DNA of 64,000 bases, taken from the NCBI RefSeq assembly GCF_001499655.1, contig NZ_LN879502.1:496001-560000 (forward strand), read 5' to 3'. How positions within the stretch are numbered: position 1 is the stretch's first letter; each line of letters begins with the position of its first letter. This DNA comes from Candidatus Protochlamydia naegleriophila. GTDB taxonomy: Bacteria; Chlamydiota; Chlamydiia; Chlamydiales; Parachlamydiaceae. Made by a program: the position numbers and the translations under genes. Shown here piece by piece: positions 8,653 through 17,684 of this stretch. The notes under the pieces are model-generated. The model was not told the origin of the DNA. It saw only the letters and a program-made list of their open reading frames with translations, and did no database searches.

Positions 8653-10554
8653 ATGGAAGATATTAAACAGCTGATGCAAGATCATTACATCAAATACGCT
8701 TCTTATGTGATTTTGGATCGTGCGATCCCACATGTTATCGATGGCCTGAAGCCTGTGCAGCGCCGCATTCTTTATACGCTATGGCAGATGCATGATGGAA
8801 AACTCCACAAAGTGGCCAATGTAGCCGGTCAGACGATGGCTTTGCACCCTCATGGCGATGCTCCAATCGTTGAGGCCTTGGTGAATATTGCCAATAAAGG
8901 CTACCTCCTCGATAGACAAGGAAATTTTGGCAATCTCTTTACAGGCGATCCAGCAGCAGCTGGGCGTTATATCGAGACGCGCTTGACTCCTATGGCTAAA
9001 GAAACGCTTTTTAACCCCGATTTGACAGCGACCCTGCCTTCCTACGACGGACGTCACCAAGAACCTGTTTGCCTGCCCGCTAAAATTCCGGTTGTCTTGT
9101 TGCAAGGTGCAGATGGGATTGCCGTTGGAATGTCCACGCATATCTTTCCTCATAATTTTGTCGAACTGTTAGAGGCTGAAATTGCCATTTTGGAAGGAAA
9201 ACCTTTCAATATCTTGCCAGACTTCCCAACTGGCGGGATCATGGATGCGACCGAATACGACAATGGGAGGGGAAAGGTTCGTTTGCGTGCTAAAATTGAA
9301 GTGCGCGATGCCAAAACGCTGACGATTACCGAAATTTGCTACGGGACGACAACTGAATCGCTCATTCGCTCGATCGACGAGGCTGCCAAAAAAGGGAAGA
9401 TTAAAATCGATGCGATTAATGATTATACGGCGGAAAAAGTTGAAATCGAAATTAAATTACCAAGGGGACAGTATGCTGAAGATCTCCTCGATGCCCTCTA
9501 TGCTTATACAGAATGCCAGGTAACGCTCCACTCACAGATTGTTGTGATTAAAGACAATTATCCATGGGAAACAGACGTCGATTCAATTCTCCACCTATAC
9601 ACCGAAAAGCTGCAAGAGTATTTGCGCCGGGAACTTGAGATTGAGCAAGATCGTTTAAAGGAGAAAATCTTTGAGAAGAGCTTGGAGCAAATCTTTATTG
9701 AAAATCGATTGTATAAGCTCATCGAAAATTTAGACTCTTACGAAAAAGTTCACCAAACCATTACTGCAAGCTTGGTTCCTTTTCATTCTCAGCTGCTCCG
9801 GGAACCGACAGAAGATGATCGCGAGCGCTTGTTAAGCATTCCCATTCGCCGCATTTCGCGCTTCGACATCAAAAAAAATCAAGAAGATATTCTGGCCTAT
9901 GGCGAGCAATTGGCAGTGGTTGAAAAAGATTTGAAGAGCATTAAAAAGGTGGCTATTCGCTACTTGAACGGGCTGATTAAGAAGTTCGCGAGCGACTATC
10001 CTCGCAAGACCGAAATTCAGGCGATTCAGCAGGTCAATACAAGGGCGATGGAAACCCGTCAAGTCTCGGTTGGATTCGATCCAGCCACTGGCTTTGTGGG
10101 AACGAAAGTCGTAAGCCCTCACGTCATCGAATGTACAAACTTTGATAAACTGCTGGTCATTTTTAAGGACGGTACGTATCAGGTCATCAACATTCCTGAA
10201 AAGCAATATGTGCACCATAACGGCAATAAAGTGGTCTATGTCGGAATTGCAGACAAAAAAACGGTTGTCAACGTAGTCTACCGAGATCCTGAGACACATT
10301 ATGTCTATGCTAAACGCTTTATTATTGAAAAGTTCATTTTAGAAAAGGTTTACCGCTATCTGGATGAAGGGATGAGCTTAGAATTTATTTCCACAGACTC
10401 TCAAGTAACATTAGAGCTACAGTTTATTCCCAAACCGCGCCAAACGCTTGCGAAAACGCAATTCCAAATTGATAAGGTGGCTGTTAAAGGGGTTTCGGCA
10501 AAAGGCATTAGAATGGCAAATCGAGAAGTCAAAAAAATCGTTTTAGTCAAATAG
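8653..10554 (+). CDS. gyrA2: Type IIA topoisomerase subunit A (second GyrA / ParC-like)
   Basis: DNA-cleaving subunit; 633 residues. The start is the ATG at 8653 (MEDIKQLMQDHYIKYASYVILDRAIPHV). A TTG six bases upstream is also open but less likely. The active-site Tyr is residue 106 in AAAGRYIETR. The winged-helix segment DGLKPVQRRILY and the quinolone-region text HPHGDAPIVEALV are clear. The C-terminal beta-pinwheel is short or degenerate, with no obvious GyrA box, which argues for a ParC-like decatenase rather than a true gyrase. It lies about 100 bases after subunit B and is probably cotranscribed with it. Confidence 0.9.
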   Translation: MEDIKQLMQDHYIKYASYVILDRAIPHVIDGLKPVQRRILYTLWQMHDGKLHKVANVAGQTMALHPHGDAPIVEALVNIANKGYLLDRQGNFGNLFTGDPAAAGRYIETRLTPMAKETLFNPDLTATLPSYDGRHQEPVCLPAKIPVVLLQGADGIAVGMSTHIFPHNFVELLEAEIAILEGKPFNILPDFPTGGIMDATEYDNGRGKVRLRAKIEVRDAKTLTITEICYGTTTESLIRSIDEAAKKGKIKIDAINDYTAEKVEIEIKLPRGQYAEDLLDALYAYTECQVTLHSQIVVIKDNYPWETDVDSILHLYTEKLQEYLRRELEIEQDRLKEKIFEKSLEQIFIENRLYKLIENLDSYEKVHQTITASLVPFHSQLLREPTEDDRERLLSIPIRRISRFDIKKNQEDILAYGEQLAVVEKDLKSIKKVAIRYLNGLIKKFASDYPRKTEIQAIQQVNTRAMETRQVSVGFDPATGFVGTKVVSPHVIECTNFDKLLVIFKDGTYQVINIPEKQYVHHNGNKVVYVGIADKKTVVNVVYRDPETHYVYAKRFIIEKFILEKVYRYLDEGMSLEFISTDSQVTLELQFIPKPRQTLAKTQFQIDKVAVKGVSAKGIRMANREVKKIVLVK

Positions 10555-10562
10555 AGGTCTCT

Positions 10563-11177
10563 TTGAAAATAGAAGTGATGCCCAAAGAGGGGAGAAAAGA
10601 GCTCAGGACGATCTTCTTAGATGGTGAAGCATGGAGGGATATTCACACCTCTATTTTTGGAAGAGATCCCTCTTGCCCTTCTTGTGCAACAAGAGCCGAA
10701 TGGAAAGAAGTTTTTGAAAAATGGGAGTATCAAAGAGTAAAAAACTACGTCATTTGGCGTCTATCCAACCAACCGTACCATTCACAGCAATTGCACAAGC
10801 TTTTGCGCGAGCGTCTCGTGTGCCAACAAACGATCTCTAAAGTGATTGATGAATGCCTCTCTTCCGGCTATTTAGATGACGAGACTTGGATCGAATCTTG
10901 CATGCGCAGTCAAAAAAAGAAGAATGGCTTACGCTCTATTTTGTTAAAATTGCAGGCTAAAGGACTGACGGCTGAAACGCTGCAGGAGATTCGCTCGAAT
11001 TGGAATTGCCCGGAAGAAGAAAAAGGCGCGATTGCCTACCTTCTTCGCACCCGCTATCGCAACAAGAATCTAAACGATTTTCGAGAGAAACAGAAGGTTA
11101 TTGCTTCCCTCATGCGCAAAGGATATGCTTTCGAACAAATCCAAGCCGCTTTAGAGGATTCCACAGAAGGTGATTAA
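10563..11177 (+). CDS. recX: RecX-family regulatory protein
   Basis: Small helical protein; RecX modulates RecA filaments in well-studied bacteria. 204 residues. The core reads YVIWRLSNQPYHSQQLHKLL, then VIDECLSSGYLDDETWIESC; the GYLDDE motif and the helix triplets are the RecX signature, and the repeat recurs at the C-terminus (KVIASLMRKGYAFEQIQAAL). The TTG start at 10563 has AGAGG five bases upstream, and the preceding residues match the short N-terminal beta region of the family, so TTG is preferred to the ATG at 10578. Only eight bases separate it from gyrA2, suggesting an operon. Residues 30-55 contain a Cys-x2-Cys pair not typical of RecX. Confidence 0.8.
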   Translation: MKIEVMPKEGRKELRTIFLDGEAWRDIHTSIFGRDPSCPSCATRAEWKEVFEKWEYQRVKNYVIWRLSNQPYHSQQLHKLLRERLVCQQTISKVIDECLSSGYLDDETWIESCMRSQKKKNGLRSILLKLQAKGLTAETLQEIRSNWNCPEEEKGAIAYLLRTRYRNKNLNDFREKQKVIASLMRKGYAFEQIQAALEDSTEGD

Positions 11178-11376
11178 GCCTCTGCCTCTAACTGATTGCT
11201 CTAAAATAACAAGTCCAAAAAGCTTTGGTTTCTATTAAATGTAATAGGTTGCTAGGAATCGAGTTAATTTAATTATTAATTAATTTTTTACCATCTTAAT
11301 TGTAATTTATAGATCATCGTGTTAATATAAAAATAGAGAGTAAAAAGTTTTCAGCTATTTCAATAGGCAGGTCGAT

Positions 11377-11649
11377 ATGTCAGACAATGTTAGCCCAATA
11401 GCCGGTCAGCAAGTAGCAACAACTGGTGTAGACGAGCAGGTTCAATCTAATCCAACCGGAGCTTCCGGAAGTGGGCTTACTGCGAGTTCGGAAGTGAAGA
11501 GTCTGGAAGAGTTTAAGAAGCGTGCGCCTGAGGTATATGACAAGATGATGATGGGTATTGCTACTGAGATTTGCAATAAAATGAAGGCAAGCCAGGAAAG
11601 ATTAAAGCAGATGTGGCGCGATGCATCGGATAGGGCTAAGGGAAGCTAG
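11377..11649 (+). CDS. Small conserved-looking protein of unknown function
   Basis: 90 residues, not recognised. Residues 1-40 are low-complexity (Gly, Ser, Thr, Gln). Residues 42-86 form an amphipathic helix-rich part (LEEFKKRAPEVYDKMMMGIATEICNKM). AGG lies six bases before the ATG. The size and layout, a disordered head with a helical tail, resemble small secreted helical proteins, but that is only a general likeness. It is preceded by about 200 bases of AT-rich DNA and followed by a very long hairpin. Confidence 0.6.
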   Translation: MSDNVSPIAGQQVATTGVDEQVQSNPTGASGSGLTASSEVKSLEEFKKRAPEVYDKMMMGIATEICNKMKASQERLKQMWRDASDRAKGS

Positions 11650-11665
11650 TTAATAGCTCTCTCGC

Positions 11666-11774
11666 ATTAATAAGCCTATTCCGGCAATCATTTCTAATCT
11701 ACGCTTTGCTCTTCTGAATTTCATTTAGAGGAGCAAGAGTTTGGGTTGTTGGTTGTCGGAATAGGCTTATTAAT
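11666..11774. repeat. Perfect 18-bp inverted repeat forming a long hairpin
   Basis: Bases 11666-11683 are exactly complementary to 11757-11774. In RNA the stem can extend inward by about six more pairs including G-U (11684-11690 side with 11750-11756 side). An inner tttgctc/gagcaag pairing is also possible. A short T run follows at 11774 onward, so it may end the 90-residue gene's transcript, but the 73-base interior is much larger than a normal terminator loop. Confidence 0.7.
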
Positions 11775-11822
11775 TTTTAAGTTTCATTTTGCTTAAACAG
11801 GGAAAAGCGGTAGGATGAAACC

Positions 11823-12119
11823 ATGTTTGACTATCAATTATTTTTAGCTTTTCCGAGCACTTCGTCTTATCAGGTGGCATTGGCTCAAGTAGCCGATCCT
11901 ATCCGTTCTTTATTCATTCAAAATTGCGACGGCGAATATTTACAAGAAATTGTCCATCAAGGCCAAGTGTATCTTGGTAAACAGATGGGTGTGTGTGTCG
12001 ATTTGGCGAAGCTCGAGTCGCTGCATATGCATATTTATAGTCTGCTCAAGCGTTTGGTTGCGGATTATGACTATAAAGGGCATCCCCTGGTCGTCTTAGC
12101 GATCCCTTTGTCAGTTTGA
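11823..12119 (+). CDS. Small protein of unknown function
   Basis: 98 residues, not recognised. No signal peptide or membrane segment. The sequence has a regular mix of strands and helices (MFDYQLFLAFP at the start, a C-terminal HPLVVLAIPLSV strand) typical of a folded cytosolic domain. TAGGA lies a few bases before the ATG. The position between gyrA2/recX and rluD corresponds to a spot in C. trachomatis that also holds small unknown genes, so it may be a divergent orthologue; this is inference. Confidence 0.6.
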   Translation: MFDYQLFLAFPSTSSYQVALAQVADPIRSLFIQNCDGEYLQEIVHQGQVYLGKQMGVCVDLAKLESLHMHIYSLLKRLVADYDYKGHPLVVLAIPLSV

Positions 12120-12275
12120 GCGTCTAAGAATTCAAAAATCCACTATTCAGACGTTTTGTATATATCATTATTTGTTAAAATCAGTTATCCTCCTAACCTT
12201 TAACGCTGAGTTTGTTGGTCTCAAGCGGATTTCTGGTTTAACAACCGACTAACTCAATTTATGAAATTTAATTGA

Positions 12276-13244
12276 ATGATGAATACAGAAGCAGATGATG
12301 TTGACAGCTTAATCATTACCGAGGAAGAGGCGGGAGAGCGTCTAGACAAGGTGTTAGCCAGACGCTTTAGTGAAAAGCATTCACGCACCTATTTCCAGTA
12401 TCTGATTGATGAGCATCTTATTTTAGTTAATGGGTCTCCAGTTAAGAAGAGAACTAAATTACAGGCTGGCGATGAAGTCGAAGTGCAGTTTGCTGCGACG
12501 CCAGAAGCTGATTTGAGTCCGGAAGCGATTCCATTAACAATCGTTTATGAAGATGATCACTTATTGGTGGTGAATAAGCCGGCTGGGATGGTTGTTCATC
12601 CAGCTCCTGGTAATTGGTCGGGAACGTTTGTGAATGCCCTCCTTTATCATTGTCAGCAGTTGCCGGTCCCGCCCAATACCAACAGACCAGGCATTGTCCA
12701 TAGGCTTGATAAAGATACATCGGGTCTTTTGATTGCGGCAAAGACTTTAGAGATGCAGCAAAAATTGATCGAGCTTTTTGCTTCGAGACAAGTTTACAAG
12801 GAATATTTAGCCGTCTGCATTGGTCGACCGCCCGATGGAGAGATACAAGCACCCATTGGACGCCATCCCATTCTTCGCAAGCAAATGGCAATTGTTCCCT
12901 CAGGAAGGCCTGCAATTAGTTTTTGCAAGACGCTTGGCTGGAATGGCAAGCTGAGCTTAGTTCAAGTTGTCATTGCAACGGGGCGTACGCACCAAATTCG
13001 CGTTCATCTCAAATACAAGGGGACTCCTGTGCTCGGTGACGCTTTATACGGGCAAAACCCTCTCAATCTTTATTATAGTGCTCCTCATCAACTTTTGCAT
13101 GCAGCGAAGTTGCGCTTTCAGCATCCTGTGACTAAGGAGCAGCTGGAATTTTTTGCACCCCCTCCTCCGGAAATGATGCGTTTTATCAGAAGAATCATTC
13201 CAGATTCATCTTATTTGCAAGATGAAAAGGGGAAAAAAGAGTAA
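12276..13244 (+). CDS. rluD: RluD-family 23S rRNA pseudouridine synthase
   Basis: Isomerises uridines in large-subunit rRNA. 322 residues. An S4 RNA-binding domain occupies about residues 15-80 (GERLDKVLARRF, LVNGSPVKKRTKLQAGD). The catalytic domain follows with the motif PGIVHRLDKDTSGLL; the catalytic Asp is residue 145. The later motif ATGRTHQIRVHL and the ending HPVTKEQLEFFAPPP are standard for the RluA/RluD branch. Two ATG codons are adjacent at the start. In C. trachomatis the equivalent gene (sfhB/CT658, as I recall) also follows the second gyrA. Which uridines it modifies cannot be read from sequence. Confidence 0.92.
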   Translation: MMNTEADDVDSLIITEEEAGERLDKVLARRFSEKHSRTYFQYLIDEHLILVNGSPVKKRTKLQAGDEVEVQFAATPEADLSPEAIPLTIVYEDDHLLVVNKPAGMVVHPAPGNWSGTFVNALLYHCQQLPVPPNTNRPGIVHRLDKDTSGLLIAAKTLEMQQKLIELFASRQVYKEYLAVCIGRPPDGEIQAPIGRHPILRKQMAIVPSGRPAISFCKTLGWNGKLSLVQVVIATGRTHQIRVHLKYKGTPVLGDALYGQNPLNLYYSAPHQLLHAAKLRFQHPVTKEQLEFFAPPPPEMMRFIRRIIPDSSYLQDEKGKKE

Positions 13245-13295
13245 GAATTCCAGTTTTTTGGTACAAGCTAGAATTGTGTAAGATGAGAGATCAAT

Positions 13296-13739
13296 ATGCG
13301 CCTTGTTATTCAGCGAGCGACTAGTGCAGCCGTTCATATTCAACAGCAACTCTATAGTGCCATTGGACCTGGGCTTGTCGTTTTATTAGGCATTCACAAG
13401 GATGATGGCTTAGAACAGGTTAAATGGTGTGTCAATAAGCTGGTTCATTTGCGCCTTTTCAGCGATGCTCAAGGCAAAATGAATGTCAATATTAAGGAAA
13501 AAGGGGGCTCCATTTTAGTTGTGAGTCAATTTACCTTGTATGGTAATTGTCTCAGTGGACGACGTCCTGATTTCCTGCAAGCTGCGCCGCCTCTGATCGC
13601 ATTGCCACTTTATCAACAATTTATTGAAAAGTTGAAAAAAGAGGTTCAGATCGTGGAAACAGGCGAGTTTGGTGCTGATATGCAGGTGTCTTTAATCAAT
13701 GATGGTCCAGTTACGCTCATCATTGATTCGGGAAAATAG
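13296..13739 (+). CDS. dtd: D-aminoacyl-tRNA deacylase
   Basis: Removes D-amino acids (and glycine from tRNA-Ala) from mischarged tRNA. 147 residues, full length. The two active-site signatures are present: SQFTLYG near the middle and NDGPVTLIIDS at the C-terminus (the cross-subunit Gly-Pro-Val-Thr motif). It lies about 50 bases after rluD on the same strand and is probably cotranscribed. Confidence 0.95.
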   Translation: MRLVIQRATSAAVHIQQQLYSAIGPGLVVLLGIHKDDGLEQVKWCVNKLVHLRLFSDAQGKMNVNIKEKGGSILVVSQFTLYGNCLSGRRPDFLQAAPPLIALPLYQQFIEKLKKEVQIVETGEFGADMQVSLINDGPVTLIIDSGK

Positions 13740-13946
13740 CGTTTTATTTTTTTTCGCTTTGCTTGCATTCTCTTTGATTTTATGGAGAAAAGTTCAGAAA
13801 TTCAGAGATTTAATAAAAAAATATTTTGATAGTTTTTACTAGAAAATTATATAATAATTCGCTATCGTCGATTTCAATGGCAATCCTGTTGTATTGCATA
13901 CGACGTCGAAGGTTATCAACGTTTCATATTTGCAAAGGATCGAATT

Positions 13947-14195
13947 ATGAAAGAATTTGTAGCATATATAGTTAAGAATTTGGTGGATCATCCGGACAAG
14001 GTTAAGATTAACGAAATCGGCGGCACACAGACACTGATTATCGAATTATCTGTTGAAAAATCTGATATCGGCAAAATTATCGGAAAAAAGGGGAAAACGA
14101 TCAATGCGATCCGCACGCTTCTGATGTCTGTTGCAAGCCGCAATGGGATTCGCGTTAACTTGGAAATCTTGGAAGAAAATTCAAGACCCGAGTAA
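13947..14195 (+). CDS. khpA: KH-domain RNA-binding protein KhpA
   Basis: Small single KH domain of 82 residues that binds single-stranded RNA in the cytoplasm. The GxxG loop reads IGKIIGKKGKTINAIRTLL. Family length is normal (75-85). In other bacteria KhpA acts with KhpB in RNA metabolism and cell-size control; no partner is visible here. AAAGGA precedes the ATG. A strong intrinsic terminator follows about 65 bases downstream. Confidence 0.9.
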   Translation: MKEFVAYIVKNLVDHPDKVKINEIGGTQTLIIELSVEKSDIGKIIGKKGKTINAIRTLLMSVASRNGIRVNLEILEENSRPE

Positions 14196-14259
14196 TTTCC
14201 TTTCATTCTCTTGTGGCGTAATGTGTTGCTTAACTAACACTTACGCTTCTCTCTTACTC

Positions 14260-14299
14260 CCATCAAAAACCCTTTTTGATGGTTCGTTTTTATCTTTTT
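14260..14299 (+). terminator. Intrinsic terminator after khpA
   Basis: Perfect 10-bp stem (14260-14269 with 14273-14282), 3-base loop and a T-rich tail interrupted by few other bases. This is the most classic terminator in the window. A second weaker hairpin (gcgtaa/ttacgc) lies just upstream at about 14216-14246. Confidence 0.85.
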
Positions 14300-14712
14300 T
14301 AAAATTTTAAGACTTTTCTTGGTTTATTGTATTAAGCGCCACTAATTAGTTTATTCTTTGCTTAACGCAAGAGATAGGGAGTCGAAGAGGTGCAGAGATT
14401 TTCTGCCAATTAGTCACTCTTCGAGCTCTTGTTGTTTCTATTTAATTTATCCACACTGTAGGCTCTAAGATCTGGCTTAAAAGCCTCTAATACATGCATT
14501 CACTTTACTTTATAGGTGCTAACAAAAAGAGTGGGCTAGATATAGGAAGAATCAGATTCGATTGATTCCATCTGGCAAATCCCGCTTGGATGCGGGATTG
14601 TGAGAGACGGTTTGGCCGAATTTTAAAGTCCACAGTGACGGAATACAAATAATGAAAGCCCGAAGAGCGGCTAATTGGCAAGAAACCTGTGTGCTCTGCC
14701 TCATCGTCTGCA
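14283..14712. other. Non-coding region with several hairpins
   Basis: Roughly 430 bases without a convincing gene. It contains a nested hairpin at about 14382-14424 (tcgaagag/ctcttcga outside, gcaga/tctgc inside) and a clean 8-bp stem, aatcccgc/gcgggatt, near 14578-14599. I looked for the conserved cores of RNase P RNA, tmRNA, 6S RNA and SRP RNA and did not find them on either strand. An unidentified small RNA is possible. Confidence 0.4.
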
Positions 14713-14748
14713 TTAATACCCGATTCTCTAAGAGATTCGGGGTATTAA
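14713..14748. terminator. Hairpin after the DHH-type gene
   Basis: Near-perfect 17-bp stem: 14713-14729 pairs with 14731-14748 with one mismatch and one bulge. It lies about 15 bases past the stop of the minus-strand DHH gene. No T tract follows on the minus strand, so it may protect the 3' end or act as an imperfect terminator. Confidence 0.5.
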
Positions 14749-14762
14749 CGCGTACAAGAAAG

Positions 14763-17423
14763 CTAAGAAATCAAGCGCGGCAAGAAGGGGGTAATCATCG
14801 ATTTGCGGGAATTGAGTGCGCCGGCTTTAAAGCGCAAGACGGCAATAGGCATCCCTTCTTGGGTGTTGGGCGCGACTTTTCTTGGCACTTCCGGGAAGTA
14901 TTGAGAAAAGGCTTGGATGAAATCATGTGCATTGGAGCCTAAAATGTCGATCTCCATGCTATCTTTAATTCCCTTCACGGCATATTGGAAGCCAGCTAAG
15001 AAACTATTTAGATGATCGTTGCCCTGTTGGGTTTCTGGAATCCAAAACCAGAGCTCGTCGCTGTGAGGGTGGGGGCCGACCATGTTTCGATACACTTCTT
15101 CTGCACTGGCAATCGTGCTGATCATGTGAATGTGTAAGTCAATTTCAGGATGCTCTTGATTAACTTCTTGAGACTTATTCAGCCAAATGGAGCGAATTTC
15201 TTGTGCATGATCGAGGAAATAATTGAAGTTGGAAGCAAATATCTTCGTCTGTCCAACACGTGCACATCCATTTTGCTCTTTGGCATCAAGGAAAATATTC
15301 GAATAATGGCCGCTGATGCAGAGAGCTAAATTATCTTCTACAGATGTTTCTCTGAAATCATAGATCTTTTTATAAAGAGAATACATGTCTTCTTGTTGCA
15401 AGATGCGCTGAGCAGCAATTTTTGTGAAGGCTTTATTCTTCGGGATGTCGTCAAAATGAATAATTTCTGTTTCGTAACCAACCGACAATGACTTTAAACG
15501 ATTGAGGAGCTGAGCCACGCAGTTTAAGTCGCGATTGGAAACTTTTGTCAAAAGATCGGTATCATCCAAAATGGCATGTAGGTAACTTAAGTACTCTTGG
15601 AACTCACGCTTGGGATGGACGTAAAAAGCGTCCGTACGATGCGCTGCCATGCGGCGCTGAAGAAGGCGCTGCAAAATGCGTATTTGGCTTGGATTAGTCG
15701 GCGTAGAAGCAATGGCTTGAATGTGCGATTCGATTTGCTCTGGCGTCATGCCGCCCAGGCTGTAGTGATCGTTGATAAGGAAAGCTTGCTCAGCTAAGAG
15801 GACATTGCAGGACTGTGCATCGCCAATCAGGGCTGACGGCACGGATAGTGTCTTTAATGAGCTCTTGTGATGGTCTACGACGCTTATGACTTCAAGGTAA
15901 GAAGCCATTTTGACTTCTTCCAAATTACAAAAATCTCTTAAGCTAACGGTTCCAAGGCCTGTCATGCGCAGATCTCCAGCACGTACAATGCCGACAGGGA
16001 AGAGAGAGCCATTTTTTTCCGGAATGACAACGGTCAAAAAGTCGTAGTTTTGCATTTTATGGCGCATTTCATCGACGTCGCTGCGCAAGTTGATGTATAG
16101 TAGGGGAAAACCGAGGACCTTATGCTTGATTCCTAAGACAATGTCCAGCCGCTCTACGTAATTGCGAACGTTGTGAATGGCAGCATCCAAGTGATTGATG
16201 ATTTTCTCAAGGCGATGGAAAATTTTTGGGCGGTCTTCTTTGAGTTTGCCCTGCTCGTCAAAAATATCGCTTGTTGGAAGAGACTCTACTTTCTGCTGAA
16301 AAGCGGCAAGCTCGGAAATCGACAGCTGGTGGAGTGCATGGATTAGATCGCCAAAAGTGCCATTCAATCCTTTTTCTACTCCTAAAATTTTACAGAAGAA
16401 ATCTTGCAAATCATTTTTCTGCTTTTCATTGAATTCTAGGGCTGGTTCGCAATCTTTGATTTTGACGTCAAAAACAGAGGAGTTGAATGCCGGAAAGTCT
16501 TTGACTGAAAGATCGATCTTTGCAAAGAGAGTAATCAGCCGCGTGTGAAGATTGTTTTCAAACCATCTTAAGCAAGATTTAAACAGGATGATGATCTGGC
16601 GTACAATTTCGACGTCGGAGCTGCGCCAATCACCTAAGTAATGGCCGTTGTCATCAATGAGAATCACGGCCTTTTCATTGGAGCCATGATCGATCGTGCC
16701 AGTAAGGGTTCCGCCCACTTCTTTCGTCAAGAGTTTCTGGGTAACCATATCCATGGCTGTCAACGTTAATGTCTGGGCTGTGCGCGGTAAAGAAGTGAAA
16801 AGGCCGGGTCCAAACATTTCATTGATGATAGAGGTCACTGGCGAATCAGGCGGCCCGCCTGGCAAGCACCATAGATGAAGACCCGATCCAACACGTGCCG
16901 CAAAAGCATCAACCCAACCCCAAAAAGAGGCGACCATGGTGTCAACGTCTGGGGAAAGATGGGCTGCTACAAAATGGCTGCCAGTATAGACTCGATCCAT
17001 GCCGATGGGGAAAAAAGCTTGATAATCGCCGCGTGGAATCCAACGCCCTGCAATTTTAGCACGGGTCTCATAGTTGTCGTGGTCGGATAAGTCTGAAAAG
17101 TTATTGAGCCAAAACTCGAACGAAGCCATATTCAGAGGCTCATTCAAGACTTTTTCGCGATTGATGCGATCCATAAAGGCTAAAACTGCGCCTAGAAGAA
17201 AAGACTTAGCTGGGGCTTCTTGAATGAGATCGTAAAGAGCGCGATTAACTGTTCTGAATCTCTTGCGCACGCTGAGAGCTAAAAATTCAGGCGATCGAAA
17301 CGAAGCAATGATTGTATCGATGCTTGGAAACGCATCGTACAAAGGGATTTCATTTAAAGAGAAGAGCGCTTGCTGCGTTAAAGGGGAGTTTGCTTCCTGA
17401 GAATTCTTCAATGATTGAGTCAT
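14763..17423 (-). CDS. Large DHH-superfamily phosphoesterase-like protein
   Basis: 886 residues. Two motifs of the DHH phosphoesterase/inorganic pyrophosphatase superfamily are visible: HLSPDVDTMVASF, with Asp159 and Asp161 matching motif I, and VVDHHKS, with Asp517-His518-His519 matching the DHH motif. After DHH come GDAQSCNVLLAE and AILDDTDLLTKV, which fit the later metal-binding segments. Known members (RecJ, DhhP, Mn-pyrophosphatase) place these motifs within about 100 residues; here about 350 lie between them, including a predicted helical section around 290-430. The C-terminal 150 residues are not recognised. A metal-dependent phosphoesterase is the likely class; the substrate is unknown. 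No signal peptide is seen. The gene runs toward a hairpin at 14713-14748. Confidence 0.7.
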   Translation of the reverse strand: MTQSLKNSQEANSPLTQQALFSLNEIPLYDAFPSIDTIIASFRSPEFLALSVRKRFRTVNRALYDLIQEAPAKSFLLGAVLAFMDRINREKVLNEPLNMASFEFWLNNFSDLSDHDNYETRAKIAGRWIPRGDYQAFFPIGMDRVYTGSHFVAAHLSPDVDTMVASFWGWVDAFAARVGSGLHLWCLPGGPPDSPVTSIINEMFGPGLFTSLPRTAQTLTLTAMDMVTQKLLTKEVGGTLTGTIDHGSNEKAVILIDDNGHYLGDWRSSDVEIVRQIIILFKSCLRWFENNLHTRLITLFAKIDLSVKDFPAFNSSVFDVKIKDCEPALEFNEKQKNDLQDFFCKILGVEKGLNGTFGDLIHALHQLSISELAAFQQKVESLPTSDIFDEQGKLKEDRPKIFHRLEKIINHLDAAIHNVRNYVERLDIVLGIKHKVLGFPLLYINLRSDVDEMRHKMQNYDFLTVVIPEKNGSLFPVGIVRAGDLRMTGLGTVSLRDFCNLEEVKMASYLEVISVVDHHKSSLKTLSVPSALIGDAQSCNVLLAEQAFLINDHYSLGGMTPEQIESHIQAIASTPTNPSQIRILQRLLQRRMAAHRTDAFYVHPKREFQEYLSYLHAILDDTDLLTKVSNRDLNCVAQLLNRLKSLSVGYETEIIHFDDIPKNKAFTKIAAQRILQQEDMYSLYKKIYDFRETSVEDNLALCISGHYSNIFLDAKEQNGCARVGQTKIFASNFNYFLDHAQEIRSIWLNKSQEVNQEHPEIDLHIHMISTIASAEEVYRNMVGPHPHSDELWFWIPETQQGNDHLNSFLAGFQYAVKGIKDSMEIDILGSNAHDFIQAFSQYFPEVPRKVAPNTQEGMPIAVLRFKAGALNSRKSMITPFLPRLIS

Positions 17424-17448
17424 AGAGGACCATTATTGGAATCAAATC

Positions 17449-17520
17449 GGACTGAGTAGGATTCGAACCTACGACCACCCGCTTAGAAGGCGGGTGCTCT
17501 ATCCACTGAGCTATCAGTCC
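17449..17520 (-). tRNA. tRNA-Arg (anticodon UCU)
   Basis: 72-base cloverleaf on the minus strand: 7-bp acceptor stem (GGACTGA/TCAGTCC), D arm GCTC/GAGC, anticodon stem CCCGC/GCGGG with loop CTTCTAA giving anticodon TCT, and T arm GTAGG/CCTAC around TTCGAAT. The 3' CCA is not encoded and must be added by the CCA enzyme. It lies just upstream of the DHH-type gene on the same strand. Confidence 0.96.
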
Positions 17521-17684
17521 AGAAGGGTTTAGGGCAGGTTAATGCGAATGATCGCAATAAAATCCAAGATAGTAACGAGTGTTGTTGTTATTTTCAAGCA
17601 CTTTTCTGCTTCAGATAAAAAATACCCCAAGCTAACTGCAAGCTTTAGCGCGTAAGCCTATTCACATGTGCTGGGTTTCTTATC

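Noticed and set aside
14283-14712. RNase P RNA, tmRNA, 6S or SRP RNA
   Set aside because: None of the conserved core sequences was found on either strand; only generic hairpins remain.
14652-14942. Plus-strand frame of 96 codons
   Set aside because: It overlaps the end of the DHH-type gene and its 3' hairpin; Cys- and Arg-rich translation looks like antisense noise.
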